64,000 bases of DNA, taken from the NCBI RefSeq assembly GCF_024055715.1, contig NZ_JAMXMV010000009.1, forward strand, positions 186,001 through 250,000. The letters are read 5' to 3'. This DNA comes from Actinoallomurus soli (GTDB lineage Bacteria; Actinomycetota; Actinomycetes; Streptosporangiales; Streptosporangiaceae). Numbering within the stretch: the stretch's first letter is position 1; every line of letters starts with the position of its first letter. Positions 38,026 through 46,758 of the stretch are shown piece after piece. The position numbers were made by a program, and so were the translations under genes. Below the pieces are notes generated by a model that was not told where the DNA came from, made no database searches, and worked only from the letters and a program-made list of their open reading frames with translations.

Positions 38026-38514
38026 TCAGCGCCCTCCTTCCGTGGCCAAGGCGGCGAGGCGGAGGTCGACGATCTCGGTCAGCTCGGCGCGGACGACCCG
38101 GCGCTCGGTCTCGAAGTCGTTCCTCAGCCGGGCGCGCAGCTCGGCGAGCACTTCGGCGGCGCCGCGCCCGGTGGCACGGATCAAGAACACATGGCCGAAC
38201 CTCTTCTCGTACGCGAGGTTGCCCTCGAGCAGCGCCCGCCGGACGTCCTCGGTCACCGTGCTCAACCCGGACTGCTCGCCCCGGGACCACCGCGCCACGT
38301 CGCCGCCCCCGTCCGCGCGATCGCCGATCCGGGGGTGGGCGGCGAGTGCCTCCAGGACGTCCTCCCAGTCCAGCTCGGCCAGCACGCGGGCGGAGGCCGC
38401 CCGCAGCGCCGCCGGATCGTCGTACCGCCCGGCCGCGACCGTACGGGCCCAGCGCCGGGAGGCGCAGCAGGCCAGCAGATCCGCCTCCCGCGGAGCGCAC
38501 CACCCGGCCTCCAT
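38026..38514 (-). CDS. uraD: OHCU decarboxylase
   Basis: 162-aa enzyme that decarboxylates 2-oxo-4-hydroxy-4-carboxy-5-ureidoimidazoline to S-allantoin. The family motifs are AAHPRIGDR (with the catalytic His), SGLSTVTEDV-type segment and YEKRFGHVFLIRATGR near residues 100-115. ATG 38514 follows a GGGGAGAGG site. First gene of the ten-gene purine operon. Confidence 0.94.
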   Translation of the reverse strand: MEAGWCAPREADLLACCASRRWARTVAAGRYDDPAALRAASARVLAELDWEDVLEALAAHPRIGDRADGGGDVARWSRGEQSGLSTVTEDVRRALLEGNLAYEKRFGHVFLIRATGRGAAEVLAELRARLRNDFETERRVVRAELTEIVDLRLAALATEGGR

Positions 38515-38556
38515 CGCCTCTCCCCTCGCCGTCGCCCGTGCGGCCAGTACACACAG

Positions 38557-38589
38557 GGAGATCCGGGTAGGTCGAGACGCAGGATCTCC
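38557..38589. promoter_or_regulatory. Candidate PucR operator between uraD and pucR
   Basis: GGAGATCC (38557-38564) and GGATCTCC (38582-38589) are exact inverted repeats with centres 25 bp apart, between the purine operon start and the divergent pucR gene. The location suits control of both promoters. The assignment to PucR is inferred. Confidence 0.5.
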
Positions 38590-38691
38590 GAAGCCGGGCC
38601 GGCCGTCTCCGTGGTCTTCTGTAGGTTTCTCCAGCCTCGGGCACCGGCGCCCGGCCGGTGCCCGGGGATCGCCGATGAAGGGAGCCGGGTC

Positions 38692-40317
38692 ATGCGTCTG
38701 CGAACACTGCTCGCCATCCCGGATCTGCGGCTGGAACTGATCACCGGGCACGGCGAACTGGACCGGACCATCCGCTGGGTGGTCACGACCGACCTGAAGG
38801 ACCCCGGCCGCTATCTGCGCGGTGGCGAGCTGGTGCTGTCCGGGCTCGTGTGGCGCAGGCGGCCCGCCGACACCGAGATCTTCGTACGGGCGCTGGCCCG
38901 GGCCCGGGTCTCCGCGCTGGCCGCCTGGGACGCCGTGGCCGCCACGATCCCCGCCGACCTGGTCGACGCCTGCGACCGGCACGGCCTGCCGCTGTTCCGC
39001 GTGCCGGAGGACGTCGCGTTCGCGAGCGTGACCGAGCAGGTCATGCGGCGTCTGTCCACCGCACGCGCCGCCGACCTGACCGCCGTACTCGGTCGTCACC
39101 GCCGCCTGATGACGGGCGTCGCCGAGGGCGCCGGACTCGGCCCGCTCCTCGACCTGGTCGGCCGCGACCTGGGGATGCGATGCTGGGTGCTGGCACCGCC
39201 CGGCCGGTTGGTCGCCGGTCCCCCCGAGCTGCCCGGCGCCCTCTCCCCCGCCGACCTGGTCCGCGGCCTCCTCACCGCGCCCCGCCTGCCGGCCGTGCTG
39301 CACGGGCCGGGTCTTTCGCTGTTCGCCGTCCCCCCGGACGCCGCCTCCGCGGCTCCGCCGGGAACCGCCTCGCCCGGCGGAGCCTCCCCGGGGACCGCTT
39401 CTTCGGAAGCCGCCGCCTTCCCGGGGACCGTCTCGCCGGGTGTCGCCTCACGGGTCGCCGACTGGCTGATCGTCTGCGAGGGCGACTGGACCGAATGGCC
39501 CGCCGAGCGCCGGGCCCTGGCCGCCGAGCTGACCACGATCGTGGCCATCGAGCGGGCACGCTCCGACGATCGCTCGAACGCCGCGAGCCACCTGGCCGGT
39601 GAGCTGGTCCGTCTCGTCCTGGCCGGCGCCCCCAACGCCGAGATCAGCCCCCGGCTGCAGCTCACCGGGCTGGACGCCGCCGAGGCCCTCGTCCCGGTCG
39701 CCGCCGGCACCGCGGACACGCTGCGCCCCGGCGACCTGCACCGCCTGTTCCGCGAGATCCTTCCCGCCGGGTCGGCCGTGGGCCTGCTCGGCGACGAGAT
39801 GGTCGCCCTGGTGCCGATCGCCGGGTCCGGCCACGACCTCGCCGGGGAGATCCGGCGGGCGCTCTCGGTCCTGGCCCCCGGTCTCTCCGGCGGGGGCGTC
39901 TCGGTGGGCGTCGGAGAGCCGGTCGCCGCCGAGGGGCTGCGCGGCGCCGTCACCGAGGCCCGCCACGCCCGCAGACTGGCCGACGACGGCACCGGCCCGA
40001 TCCGTGTCGTCGGCCCCGACGCGCTGGCCACGCACGCGCTGCTGCTGGCGAACCTCCCCGACGACGCGCGCGTCACCTTCCGTGAGCGCCTGCTCGGACC
40101 GCTCCGCGCGTACGACGAGGCCCACCACGCCGGCCTGATCCGCACGCTGGAGACGTTCCTGCAGGTGTCGGGCTCTTGGACCCGGTGCGCCGACCGGCTG
40201 CACCTGCACGTCAACTCGGTCCGCTACCGCATCCGGCGCGTCGAGGAGCTCACCGGACGCGACCTCACCCGCCTGGAGGACCGCGTCGACTTCTTCCTCG
40301 CCCTCCGCCTGCGCTGA
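38692..40317 (+). CDS. pucR: PucR-family purine catabolism regulator
   Basis: 541-aa regulator. The N-terminal PucR domain (about residues 5-125: LLAIPDLRLELITGHGELDR, RWVVTTDLKDPGRYLRGGEL) is a ligand-sensing region; the C-terminal PucR-type helix-turn-helix is LETFLQVSGSWTRCADRLHL then HVNSVRYRIRRVEELTG. A GGDEF-like CdaR domain lies between. Residues about 218-254 are an Ala/Pro/Gly/Ser-rich linker of degenerate repeats (GTASPGGASPGTASSEAAA). ATG 38692 has AAGGGAG upstream. Divergent from the purine operon, which it almost certainly controls. Confidence 0.93.
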   Translation: MRLRTLLAIPDLRLELITGHGELDRTIRWVVTTDLKDPGRYLRGGELVLSGLVWRRRPADTEIFVRALARARVSALAAWDAVAATIPADLVDACDRHGLPLFRVPEDVAFASVTEQVMRRLSTARAADLTAVLGRHRRLMTGVAEGAGLGPLLDLVGRDLGMRCWVLAPPGRLVAGPPELPGALSPADLVRGLLTAPRLPAVLHGPGLSLFAVPPDAASAAPPGTASPGGASPGTASSEAAAFPGTVSPGVASRVADWLIVCEGDWTEWPAERRALAAELTTIVAIERARSDDRSNAASHLAGELVRLVLAGAPNAEISPRLQLTGLDAAEALVPVAAGTADTLRPGDLHRLFREILPAGSAVGLLGDEMVALVPIAGSGHDLAGEIRRALSVLAPGLSGGGVSVGVGEPVAAEGLRGAVTEARHARRLADDGTGPIRVVGPDALATHALLLANLPDDARVTFRERLLGPLRAYDEAHHAGLIRTLETFLQVSGSWTRCADRLHLHVNSVRYRIRRVEELTGRDLTRLEDRVDFFLALRLR

Positions 40318-40323
40318 CGCGGC

Positions 40324-42585
40324 CTACCCCGCCGGCTCCATGACCGTACGGGCGAGGGCGACGGCGGCCTGGCCGAGGCTGATGCCGCCGTCGTTCGGCG
40401 GCACGCGATGGTGGACCAGCACGGTGAGGCCCTCGGCCTCCAGGCCGGCGACCGCGCGCTCCAGCACCAGGAGGTTCTGGAAGACCCCGCCGGACAGCGC
40501 GACCGTGGTCAGGCCGGTCGCCTCGCGCAGCCGTACGGCGCCGGCGACGACCAGGTCGCCGACCGCGTTGTGGAACCGCGCGGCGATCACCGGCGTGGGC
40601 GTGCCGGCGAGCAGGTCCGCCACGACGGCCTGGACGAGCTCGGCACCGGGCACGAGGAACGACGGTCCGCCGTCCTCCGCGTCGTCCAGCCGCACCGGGT
40701 AGGCCGAACGCTCACGTGGATCGGCGCGCTGTTCCAGTTCGACGGCGGCCTGGCCCTCGTAGGTGATCCGGTCGCGGACGCCGAGCACGGCGGCGACCGC
40801 GTCGAAGAGCCGGCCCATGCTGGAGGTCGGCGGCGCGCCCAGGCCCGCCCGGCCGACCGCGACGACCCGGTCCCAGGCGGCGGCGTTGCGCCGGGCGACG
40901 TCCAGGTGGTCCGGCACGCCGTACGCGGCCGCCATCCGCCACGGCTCCCGGATCGCCGTGGCGCCGCCCGGCAGCGGCACCGGCCGCAGGTGCCCGGCCC
41001 GCCGGTAACCGGTCAGGTCGGCGAGGAGGAACTCCCCGCCCCACAGTGTGCCGTCCGTCCCGAACCCGGTGCCGTCGAAGGCGACCCCGATCACCGGTCC
41101 GGCGTGCTCGTTGTCGGCCAGGCAGGCGGCGACGTGCGCGTGGTGGTGCTGCACGCCGACCAGGGGCAGCTCCCGCTCCTCGGCCCGCTCCACGGCGTAC
41201 TTGGTGGACAGGTACTCCGGGTGCGGGTCGTGCGCGAGCACCGCCGGCGCGATGCCGAAGAGGCGCTCGAAGTGCTCGACGCCCTCGCGGAACGCGCGGA
41301 ACGTCTCGTAATTCTCCAGGTCGCCGATGTGGTGCGAGACGAAGGCGCGCCCGCCCTCGGCGAGGCAGAACGTGTTCTTCAGCTCCGCCCCGCAGGCCAG
41401 CACCGCCGGACCGCCCGCGGGCACCCGCAGCGGCCGCGGCACGTACCCGCGGGACCGGCGCACCGGCAGCTTCCGGCCGCGGAAGACCCGGACGACCGAG
41501 TCGTCGGTGCGCACGTGGATCGGCCGGTCATGGGTGAGGAAGGCGTCGGCGATGTCCCGCAGGCGGGCGAAGGCGTCCCCGTCCCGGTGGGCGATCGGCT
41601 CGTCGGAGAGGTTCCCGCTGGTCAGCACCAGCGGTTCGGACACGAGGAGGTGGTGCAGCGGCGTGTACGGCAACATGACCCCGATCGACCGGTTGCCGGG
41701 GGCGACGGCCTCGGCGAGCGGCGCGCCGGCCTTCCTCCGTAGCAGCACGATCGGCCGGGCGGTGCTCGTCAGCAACGCCTCCTCGGCGGGCTCGAGGTCG
41801 GCGAGGAGGCGCACCGACGGCAGGTCGGGCGCCATGACCGCGAACGGCTTGTCCTCCCGGTGCTTGCGGGCGCGCAGCGCCGCGACTGCGGCCTCGTCGG
41901 CGGCCGTCGCGGCGAGGTGGTAGCCGCCCAGGCCCTTCACCGCGAGGGTCCCGCCGCGCCGGAGCAGCCGCCGGGCCTCCCTGACCGGGTCACCGGGCCG
42001 CTCGCGGCCGTCGCGGTCCCGCAGGACGAGCCGCGGCCCGCAGGCGGGGCAGCACACCGGCTGGGCGTGGAACCGGCGGTCGGCGGGGTCGTGGTACTCG
42101 GCGGCGCAGTCGGCGCACATGGCGAAGCGGGCCATCGTGGTGTTCGGCCGGTCGTACGGCACGTCGGTCACAATCGTGAACCGCGGGCCGCAGGCGGTGC
42201 AGTTGACGAACGCGTAGCCGTGCCGCCGGTCCGCGGGGTCCCGCATCTCGCGCAGGCAGTCGGAACAGGTCGCGGAGTCGAACGACACCAGCGCGGTGCG
42301 CCGCCCGCCCGCGTCGCTCCCCACGATGGCGAAACCGCCGCCGCCCTCGGCCGGGAGCGGACGGGTCGTGATCCGTTCGATCACCGCCAGCGGCGGCGGG
42401 GCGCGCAGCCCGCGCAGGAACCGTTGGACGGCGGCGTCATCGCCCTCGACCTCGATGAACACGCCGCTCGCGTCGTTGCCGACGAGCCCGGCCAGGCCGA
42501 GGGTCATCGCCAGGCCGTGCACGAACGGCCGGAACCCGACCCCCTGCACGATCCCCTCGACCCTGATACCGGCCCGAATCCGCAC
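40324..42585 (-). CDS. hypF: Carbamoyltransferase HypF (hydrogenase maturation)
   Basis: 753-aa enzyme that uses carbamoyl phosphate to make the thiocarbamate donor for the cyanide ligands of [NiFe] hydrogenase. Domains in order: acylphosphatase-like (GIVQGVGFRPFVHG), two zinc fingers (CSDCLREM...CTACGPR; CADCAAEY...CCPACGP), YrdC-like (about 200-370) and Kae1-like carbamoyltransferase with VGVQHHHAHVAACLADN and LSGGVFQN. GTG 42585 follows GGGGAG; the longer frame to 42705 is Arg/Pro-rich and unlike HypF. No hydrogenase or other hyp gene is nearby, which is unusual. Confidence 0.94.
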   Translation of the reverse strand: MRIRAGIRVEGIVQGVGFRPFVHGLAMTLGLAGLVGNDASGVFIEVEGDDAAVQRFLRGLRAPPPLAVIERITTRPLPAEGGGGFAIVGSDAGGRRTALVSFDSATCSDCLREMRDPADRRHGYAFVNCTACGPRFTIVTDVPYDRPNTTMARFAMCADCAAEYHDPADRRFHAQPVCCPACGPRLVLRDRDGRERPGDPVREARRLLRRGGTLAVKGLGGYHLAATAADEAAVAALRARKHREDKPFAVMAPDLPSVRLLADLEPAEEALLTSTARPIVLLRRKAGAPLAEAVAPGNRSIGVMLPYTPLHHLLVSEPLVLTSGNLSDEPIAHRDGDAFARLRDIADAFLTHDRPIHVRTDDSVVRVFRGRKLPVRRSRGYVPRPLRVPAGGPAVLACGAELKNTFCLAEGGRAFVSHHIGDLENYETFRAFREGVEHFERLFGIAPAVLAHDPHPEYLSTKYAVERAEERELPLVGVQHHHAHVAACLADNEHAGPVIGVAFDGTGFGTDGTLWGGEFLLADLTGYRRAGHLRPVPLPGGATAIREPWRMAAAYGVPDHLDVARRNAAAWDRVVAVGRAGLGAPPTSSMGRLFDAVAAVLGVRDRITYEGQAAVELEQRADPRERSAYPVRLDDAEDGGPSFLVPGAELVQAVVADLLAGTPTPVIAARFHNAVGDLVVAGAVRLREATGLTTVALSGGVFQNLLVLERAVAGLEAEGLTVLVHHRVPPNDGGISLGQAAVALARTVMEPAG

Positions 42586-42774
42586 TCCGCGGTTCTCCCC
42601 CGGATAGGGCCTGCCGACCCGTCTCGAGTTCTGCTGCGCACCATTCCGTCGGTGCGGCGGCCCTCGCCGACGCATTGTCTCCCGGTAATGCACTGACCGT
42701 TTCATGTTTTCGAAACGATCCGTATATTGACCGACGATGAGGGGCGCCGCCCGCGACGGCGGAACGGGCGCGCC

Positions 42775-43500
42775 TCAGTCCTGACCCGGCGTCGGCTCCT
42801 TCACCTTCGTCGCCCAGGCGATGAAACGGGAGATCTGCGGCAGCGACGGCTCGTCCTGCCGGCGGTCCGGCAGGCGGCCGTCGCCGGTGATCGGCGTCAG
42901 CCGGGCGACGCGGTTGAACTCGGCCCGCAGCCGCAGCCAGCGGCGGCTGCGCGGCTCGGCGCGCTCGGCGAGCCGTTCCTCCAGCGCGTTCTCCAGCGCG
43001 AACTCGACCGCCTGGTTGACGCGGGAGTGGTCGCTGACGCCGTGCCGGAACTGCGCCTCGGGATCGAACGGGCCCGGCATCTTCCGGCGGGCGGCCTCGG
43101 GCCGGAGGACGGCCTCCCGCAGCCGGTCGGGGTCGGCCATGTCGGCCCGGTGGTAGAAGAAGTCCGCACGCGCCTCGCGCATGCGGCGGCGCACGGCGTC
43201 GTCGAAGAAGTGGCCGGTCACCGCGATGACGGTGAGCCGGCTCGGGCCGTGCCGCCGGATGTGCTCGACGACCGCGACGCCGGGGAACTGGTCGTGTTCC
43301 CGGCGGTGGTCGGCCGCGTCGACCAGCACGACGTCGGCGTCGTGCCACAGGTCGGTGACGGTCATCGCCTGGTCGTGGTCGAGGTCGGCGACCAGCCGGA
43401 CCTGATCGGACGCGGAGAGCACCGCCGCCATGCCGAGACGGTTCACCACGTCGTCGTCGACGATTATCACGCCTTTGCGCTCCGCGCCTGCCTGCGCCAT
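42775..43500 (-). CDS. Response-regulator-like protein with non-HTH C-terminal region
   Basis: 241 aa. Residues about 8-130 form a receiver domain: GVIIVDDDVVNRLGMAAVLS (acidic pocket) and ADVVLVDAADHRRE, where the Asp of LVDAAD is the likely phosphorylation site; VIAVTGHF gives the conserved Thr. The C-terminal 110 residues (HSRVNQAVEFALENALEERL, RLRAEFNRVARLTPI) are helical and do not look like a LuxR or OmpR DNA-binding domain, so the output is unknown. No histidine kinase with recognisable motifs is adjacent; the upstream membrane-protein gene is a candidate partner. Confidence 0.78.
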   Translation of the reverse strand: MAQAGAERKGVIIVDDDVVNRLGMAAVLSASDQVRLVADLDHDQAMTVTDLWHDADVVLVDAADHRREHDQFPGVAVVEHIRRHGPSRLTVIAVTGHFFDDAVRRRMREARADFFYHRADMADPDRLREAVLRPEAARRKMPGPFDPEAQFRHGVSDHSRVNQAVEFALENALEERLAERAEPRSRRWLRLRAEFNRVARLTPITGDGRLPDRRQDEPSLPQISRFIAWATKVKEPTPGQD

Positions 43501-43579
43501 TCCCGCCCCTCACACGCCGGGAGAACCCGCCCGCCATCAATGATGGGGTAAATCGTGGGGAATGACTACTTGATAGTTA

Positions 43580-43593
43580 ATCTGTAATCAGAT
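43580..43593. promoter_or_regulatory. Perfect inverted repeat upstream of the response-regulator gene
   Basis: ATCTG-taat-CAGAT lies 80 bp before the start codon inside an AT-rich island (43561-43600, also TTGATAGTTAAT). Probable promoter/operator; inference. Confidence 0.4.
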
Positions 43594-43644
43594 CCGAACG
43601 CCGGTCCGGTCCGCTCCTCCCACGTGGCCCGAGCCGCCGGACGA

Positions 43645-45396
43645 TCAGTCGGCGCCGAGAGCGGCCAGCAGCGCGCCCACCTCGTCCAGGCGGCGTTCGA
43701 TCTCCGCGGCGATGTCGGCGGGGAGCGACTCACGGACCCCGCCGTACCGGTCCCGCAGCTGCTGGACGGCCTCGGTGGTCAACCGCACGACGAGGCGCCG
43801 TCCCCGGCCGAAGCCCTCCTTCACCGCGCCGTTGTGCACGCGTTCCATCTCCGCGCGCAGGTCGGAGGAGTCCGCGGCCATGAGCCGCCGCAGCCCCATC
43901 ACCATGAAGACCGGGTTGGCCAGCCAGGGAACGGCCATCAGGACCGCGATGAGGGTGAAGTCCCTCGGCATCGCGAGCATGCCGGCGGCGACCGCCATGA
44001 CGGCGCCGACCGGCACCAGCCCGCGCTGCCATCGCGGCAGGTCGGCCCCGTGCGCGACGAACAGCGGGCCGAACCACTGCAGGAAGAACAGGAACGGCAG
44101 CCGCCCGCTGTCCGGACGCATGAACGCCGACGTCAGCACCGCGTCCGCCGCGCCGACGGCCAGACCGGCGAGGACGAGCCGCCGCGCCATCCTCATCGGG
44201 TCCTGGCCCGGCCGGGCCAGGCACAGCCAGCAGCCCGCCGTGAGGACCAGCGCGAGCGGCACCGTCGTCCACAGCGGCGCCGCCTCCCACTGCGGCAGCG
44301 ACTGGACGAGCGTGAGGATGGCGCCCGCGCCGAGGGCGAAGGGCGCGATCTGCAGCGGTCGCGGCCGTGGCGCGCGGTCGGCCGGGATCACCAGCCGCAC
44401 CGCGCCCACCACGACGATCTGCTCCGCGCCCACCGGCCCCTGGCGCGGCACGTCCACCCGCACCGTGCCGCGGGGCGCGAGCCCCTCGAGCAGCTCCTGC
44501 AGGCGCTGCGCCTGGCCCGGCGACAGCAGCAGCGTGCCGGCGCGCGACGCCACCTCCAGCTCCACGTCCGCCGACAGGTCGGGGCTGCGGCTGTTGTACA
44601 GCCCCTGCCATCGGGTGAGCGCGACCCCCAGGTACGTGGCCTGCCGTGAACACGCCTCCGCCAGCTCGGCCTTCCAGCCGGAGAACGGGGACGGCCGGGG
44701 CGCCGCCTCGTACGCGGCGATCAGCGGGTTCGTGCGGATCAGCAGGTCGACCACCGAGTCGGCGCCCATCGCGACGCTGTTCTGGCCCGAGAGCTCCGCC
44801 TGTCCGACCGCCGCCTCGATGGCGTCACGGGCCGATCGCGCCTCACCCCTCCAGCGTGCTCGCAGGACGAACGCCATCAGGACGCCCGCCGCCGCCCAGA
44901 CGGCCGGCCACAGGTAGACGAGCGGCGCCGGCGGATATCCGGCGAGGCGGAGAGCGATCATCGTCGCCGTGCCGACGACCACGGGCGCCAGCGCGAACCA
45001 CCGGCCGTACCAGAGCCCCACCTCGAAGGCGAGCGGCGTCGCGACGACCGCGGCGACGTCGGCCGCACCGTGCAGCGCGATCGACCACAGCGCCACGTCG
45101 GCGGTGTCGAGGAGCAGCCGGAACGCCAGCCGCCGCGGGCGGGACCGGCCGGAGTACGAGCCCAGCCGCAGGTCGAGCGCGGCGCAGCAGACCGCGGCGA
45201 GGACCAGCGGTTTCGGATACCCGTTGTGGATCACCGTCAGCGTCTCGATCAGCCGCGTCACCAGCCGGACGCTGCGGAACACCTGACGGGGGAAGTGCGA
45301 GGAGGACCTGGGCACCAGCCGGTCCAGCTCGAGGTCGCGCGGCAGGTCCCAGTCAGCCACCGGCATACCCGCCGACGCGGCGCGGCCGTACGTCAT
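43645..45396 (-). CDS. Polytopic membrane protein, possible signalling partner of the response regulator
   Basis: 583 aa. Two membrane blocks, about residues 60-190 (four to five helices) and about 355-515 (five to six helices), flank a soluble region of about 160 residues and are followed by a soluble tail (about 520-583, RVHNGAVKEGFGRGRRLVVR). The central region (ARSARDAIEAAVGQAELSGQ, NSVAMGADSVVDLLIRTNPL) is helical like a dimerisation domain, but no histidine-kinase H, N or G boxes are seen. The order and shared strand with the response regulator suggest a joint system. ATG 45396 has no good ribosome site; ATG 45366 is an alternative. Confidence 0.6.
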   Translation of the reverse strand: MTYGRAASAGMPVADWDLPRDLELDRLVPRSSSHFPRQVFRSVRLVTRLIETLTVIHNGYPKPLVLAAVCCAALDLRLGSYSGRSRPRRLAFRLLLDTADVALWSIALHGAADVAAVVATPLAFEVGLWYGRWFALAPVVVGTATMIALRLAGYPPAPLVYLWPAVWAAAGVLMAFVLRARWRGEARSARDAIEAAVGQAELSGQNSVAMGADSVVDLLIRTNPLIAAYEAAPRPSPFSGWKAELAEACSRQATYLGVALTRWQGLYNSRSPDLSADVELEVASRAGTLLLSPGQAQRLQELLEGLAPRGTVRVDVPRQGPVGAEQIVVVGAVRLVIPADRAPRPRPLQIAPFALGAGAILTLVQSLPQWEAAPLWTTVPLALVLTAGCWLCLARPGQDPMRMARRLVLAGLAVGAADAVLTSAFMRPDSGRLPFLFFLQWFGPLFVAHGADLPRWQRGLVPVGAVMAVAAGMLAMPRDFTLIAVLMAVPWLANPVFMVMGLRRLMAADSSDLRAEMERVHNGAVKEGFGRGRRLVVRLTTEAVQQLRDRYGGVRESLPADIAAEIERRLDEVGALLAALGAD

Positions 45397-45585
45397 GGGT
45401 GGGACGCGAACTCATCATCATCCCTTCTCGCAGCCACGACCGTCAGCCCGGATCGTACGGTCCGCCCGTCCGGTCGGCCACAGGTCTACGCCGGCGGGGC
45501 GCGCGTTCCGGACCAGCGGAACGCACTCGGCGCGCGCCTAACCTTCGGATGACGTCTGGTGCCCGGACCGGTGAGGCGGCTTCCC
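45397..45585. other. Divergent intergenic region before the surface-protein gene
   Basis: 189 bp between two divergent genes. TCATCATCATCC-type short repeats occur near 45411, but no clear promoter or operator was seen. Confidence 0.3.
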
Positions 45586-46434
45586 ATGAACACCCGGCAA
45601 TCGCATCCGGACGGCCCTGCGGAGGCGGTCGACCAGTGGGCCTTCGCGGAGGTCGTCGAGGACGGCCCCCGCGGTCGCGGCTCCGCGCCCCGGGTCGGCC
45701 CCGCGCTCGCCGCGGCGGCGGCCGCCGCCGTCGTCGTGGTGGGCGCGGCGGTCGTCCCCGCGCTCAAGAAGGGGCCGTTGGGCCCGCCGGCCGCCGGAAG
45801 CACGGGCGGGGTCCGGACCGGCGCGAACGTCTCCGCCCCGGCGGCGCCCGGCGGCGGGCAGGCGCAACCCCCGGCCGCCGGGACGCAGGGCGGCGCCACG
45901 CCGGGCCGGGTTCCGCTCACCGGCCAGGGCGCGTCGTCCGCCTCGCTCACCTACGCGAACCATGTCATCGTCGGGCCCGGCGCGTCGTGCTGCTGGACGC
46001 CCGGGGGAACGTGGTCGGCCGGCGGGCGCGGCGGCTATCCCGCGTACGGCGGCTCGGTGCGCACGTCGGCCGACCCGTCGGCGTGGTTCGAGTGGAACCT
46101 CGGCAACCCGGCGGGCGGCAGCCGCTGGGACCAGGTGAAGATCCGGGTGTGGATCCCGCAGACCCAGGCCGGCGCCTGGGTGCGGATCACGGTCACCTCC
46201 ACGGCCGGCGGCGCGTCGAACGTCACGAGCTTCGACGTCGCCGAGCAGGAGTACCAGGGCTGGTACGAGCTGCCCGCCACGTTCACGCTCGGCACCCCGG
46301 ACCGGCGCACCGGCTCGGCGTGGGTGCGGATGACCTACCTGCGCCCGTACACCGACCCGGCGGCGGACTCGGCCTGCGCCGACGGCTCCTGCGACCGGAT
46401 GGCCGCCGCGCAGGCCGAGTTCCTCTGGAGCTGA
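45586..46434 (+). CDS. Membrane-anchored extracellular protein of unknown function
   Basis: 282 aa. A short cytoplasmic N-terminus is followed by one Ala/Val-rich membrane helix (about 38-62), a Gly/Pro/Ala linker (about 65-115) and a roughly 165-residue extracellular beta-rich domain with two Cys groups (SCCWTPGG and CADGSCDRM) and many Trp/Tyr (WFEWNLGNPAGG, EYQGWYELPATFTLG). The last domain resembles carbohydrate- or ligand-binding jelly rolls, but no family is recognised. ATG 45586 follows GAGG; GTG 45559 is an in-frame alternative. It converges with the WXG100 genes, leaving 3 bp between stops, so an association with the T7SS is possible. Confidence 0.72.
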   Translation: MNTRQSHPDGPAEAVDQWAFAEVVEDGPRGRGSAPRVGPALAAAAAAAVVVVGAAVVPALKKGPLGPPAAGSTGGVRTGANVSAPAAPGGGQAQPPAAGTQGGATPGRVPLTGQGASSASLTYANHVIVGPGASCCWTPGGTWSAGGRGGYPAYGGSVRTSADPSAWFEWNLGNPAGGSRWDQVKIRVWIPQTQAGAWVRITVTSTAGGASNVTSFDVAEQEYQGWYELPATFTLGTPDRRTGSAWVRMTYLRPYTDPAADSACADGSCDRMAAAQAEFLWS

Positions 46435-46437
46435 CCG

Positions 46438-46746
46438 TTACGCCGACCACTGCTTGGCGAGCGCGCCATCGGTCATCAGGTAGTTGTCGTGGATGTTCCC
46501 GAGGGCCACGTACAGGTTGCGCAACACCTCGTAGACGGCGTCGGCGGAGTTGTCCCAGTTGTTCTGCGCGTCGTTGTAGGAGATCGACGCGTTGCTGTTC
46601 CAGTCGCCCTTCAGCTTCTGCAGGAACTGCTGCAGGTTGTCGTGCTCGGTGACCAGCGCGTTGTGCACGTTGCGGATGTAGTCCGCCGCGTCGGAGATGA
46701 GGGGCAGATCGGCGTCGATGGAGCCGATCGCCGGTACGTTCGCCAT
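46438..46746 (-). CDS. WXG100-family T7SS substrate, second of pair
   Basis: 102-aa helical-hairpin protein (EsxB/CFP-10-like). Helices at about residues 14-45 and 58-90 flank the turn GDWNSNAS, where the usual WxG is WNS. The C-terminal YLMTD fits the YxxxD/E secretion signal. Twelve bases after the first WXG100 gene; the two would form a secreted heterodimer. Confidence 0.88.
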   Translation of the reverse strand: MANVPAIGSIDADLPLISDAADYIRNVHNALVTEHDNLQQFLQKLKGDWNSNASISYNDAQNNWDNSADAVYEVLRNLYVALGNIHDNYLMTDGALAKQWSA

Positions 46747-46758
46747 GAGGGGCCTCCG

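Noticed and set aside
43645-45396. Idea that the membrane protein is the missing EccE or EccB
   Set aside because: It has two large multi-helix membrane blocks, unlike EccB (one helix) or EccE (two N-terminal helices), and shows no family motifs.
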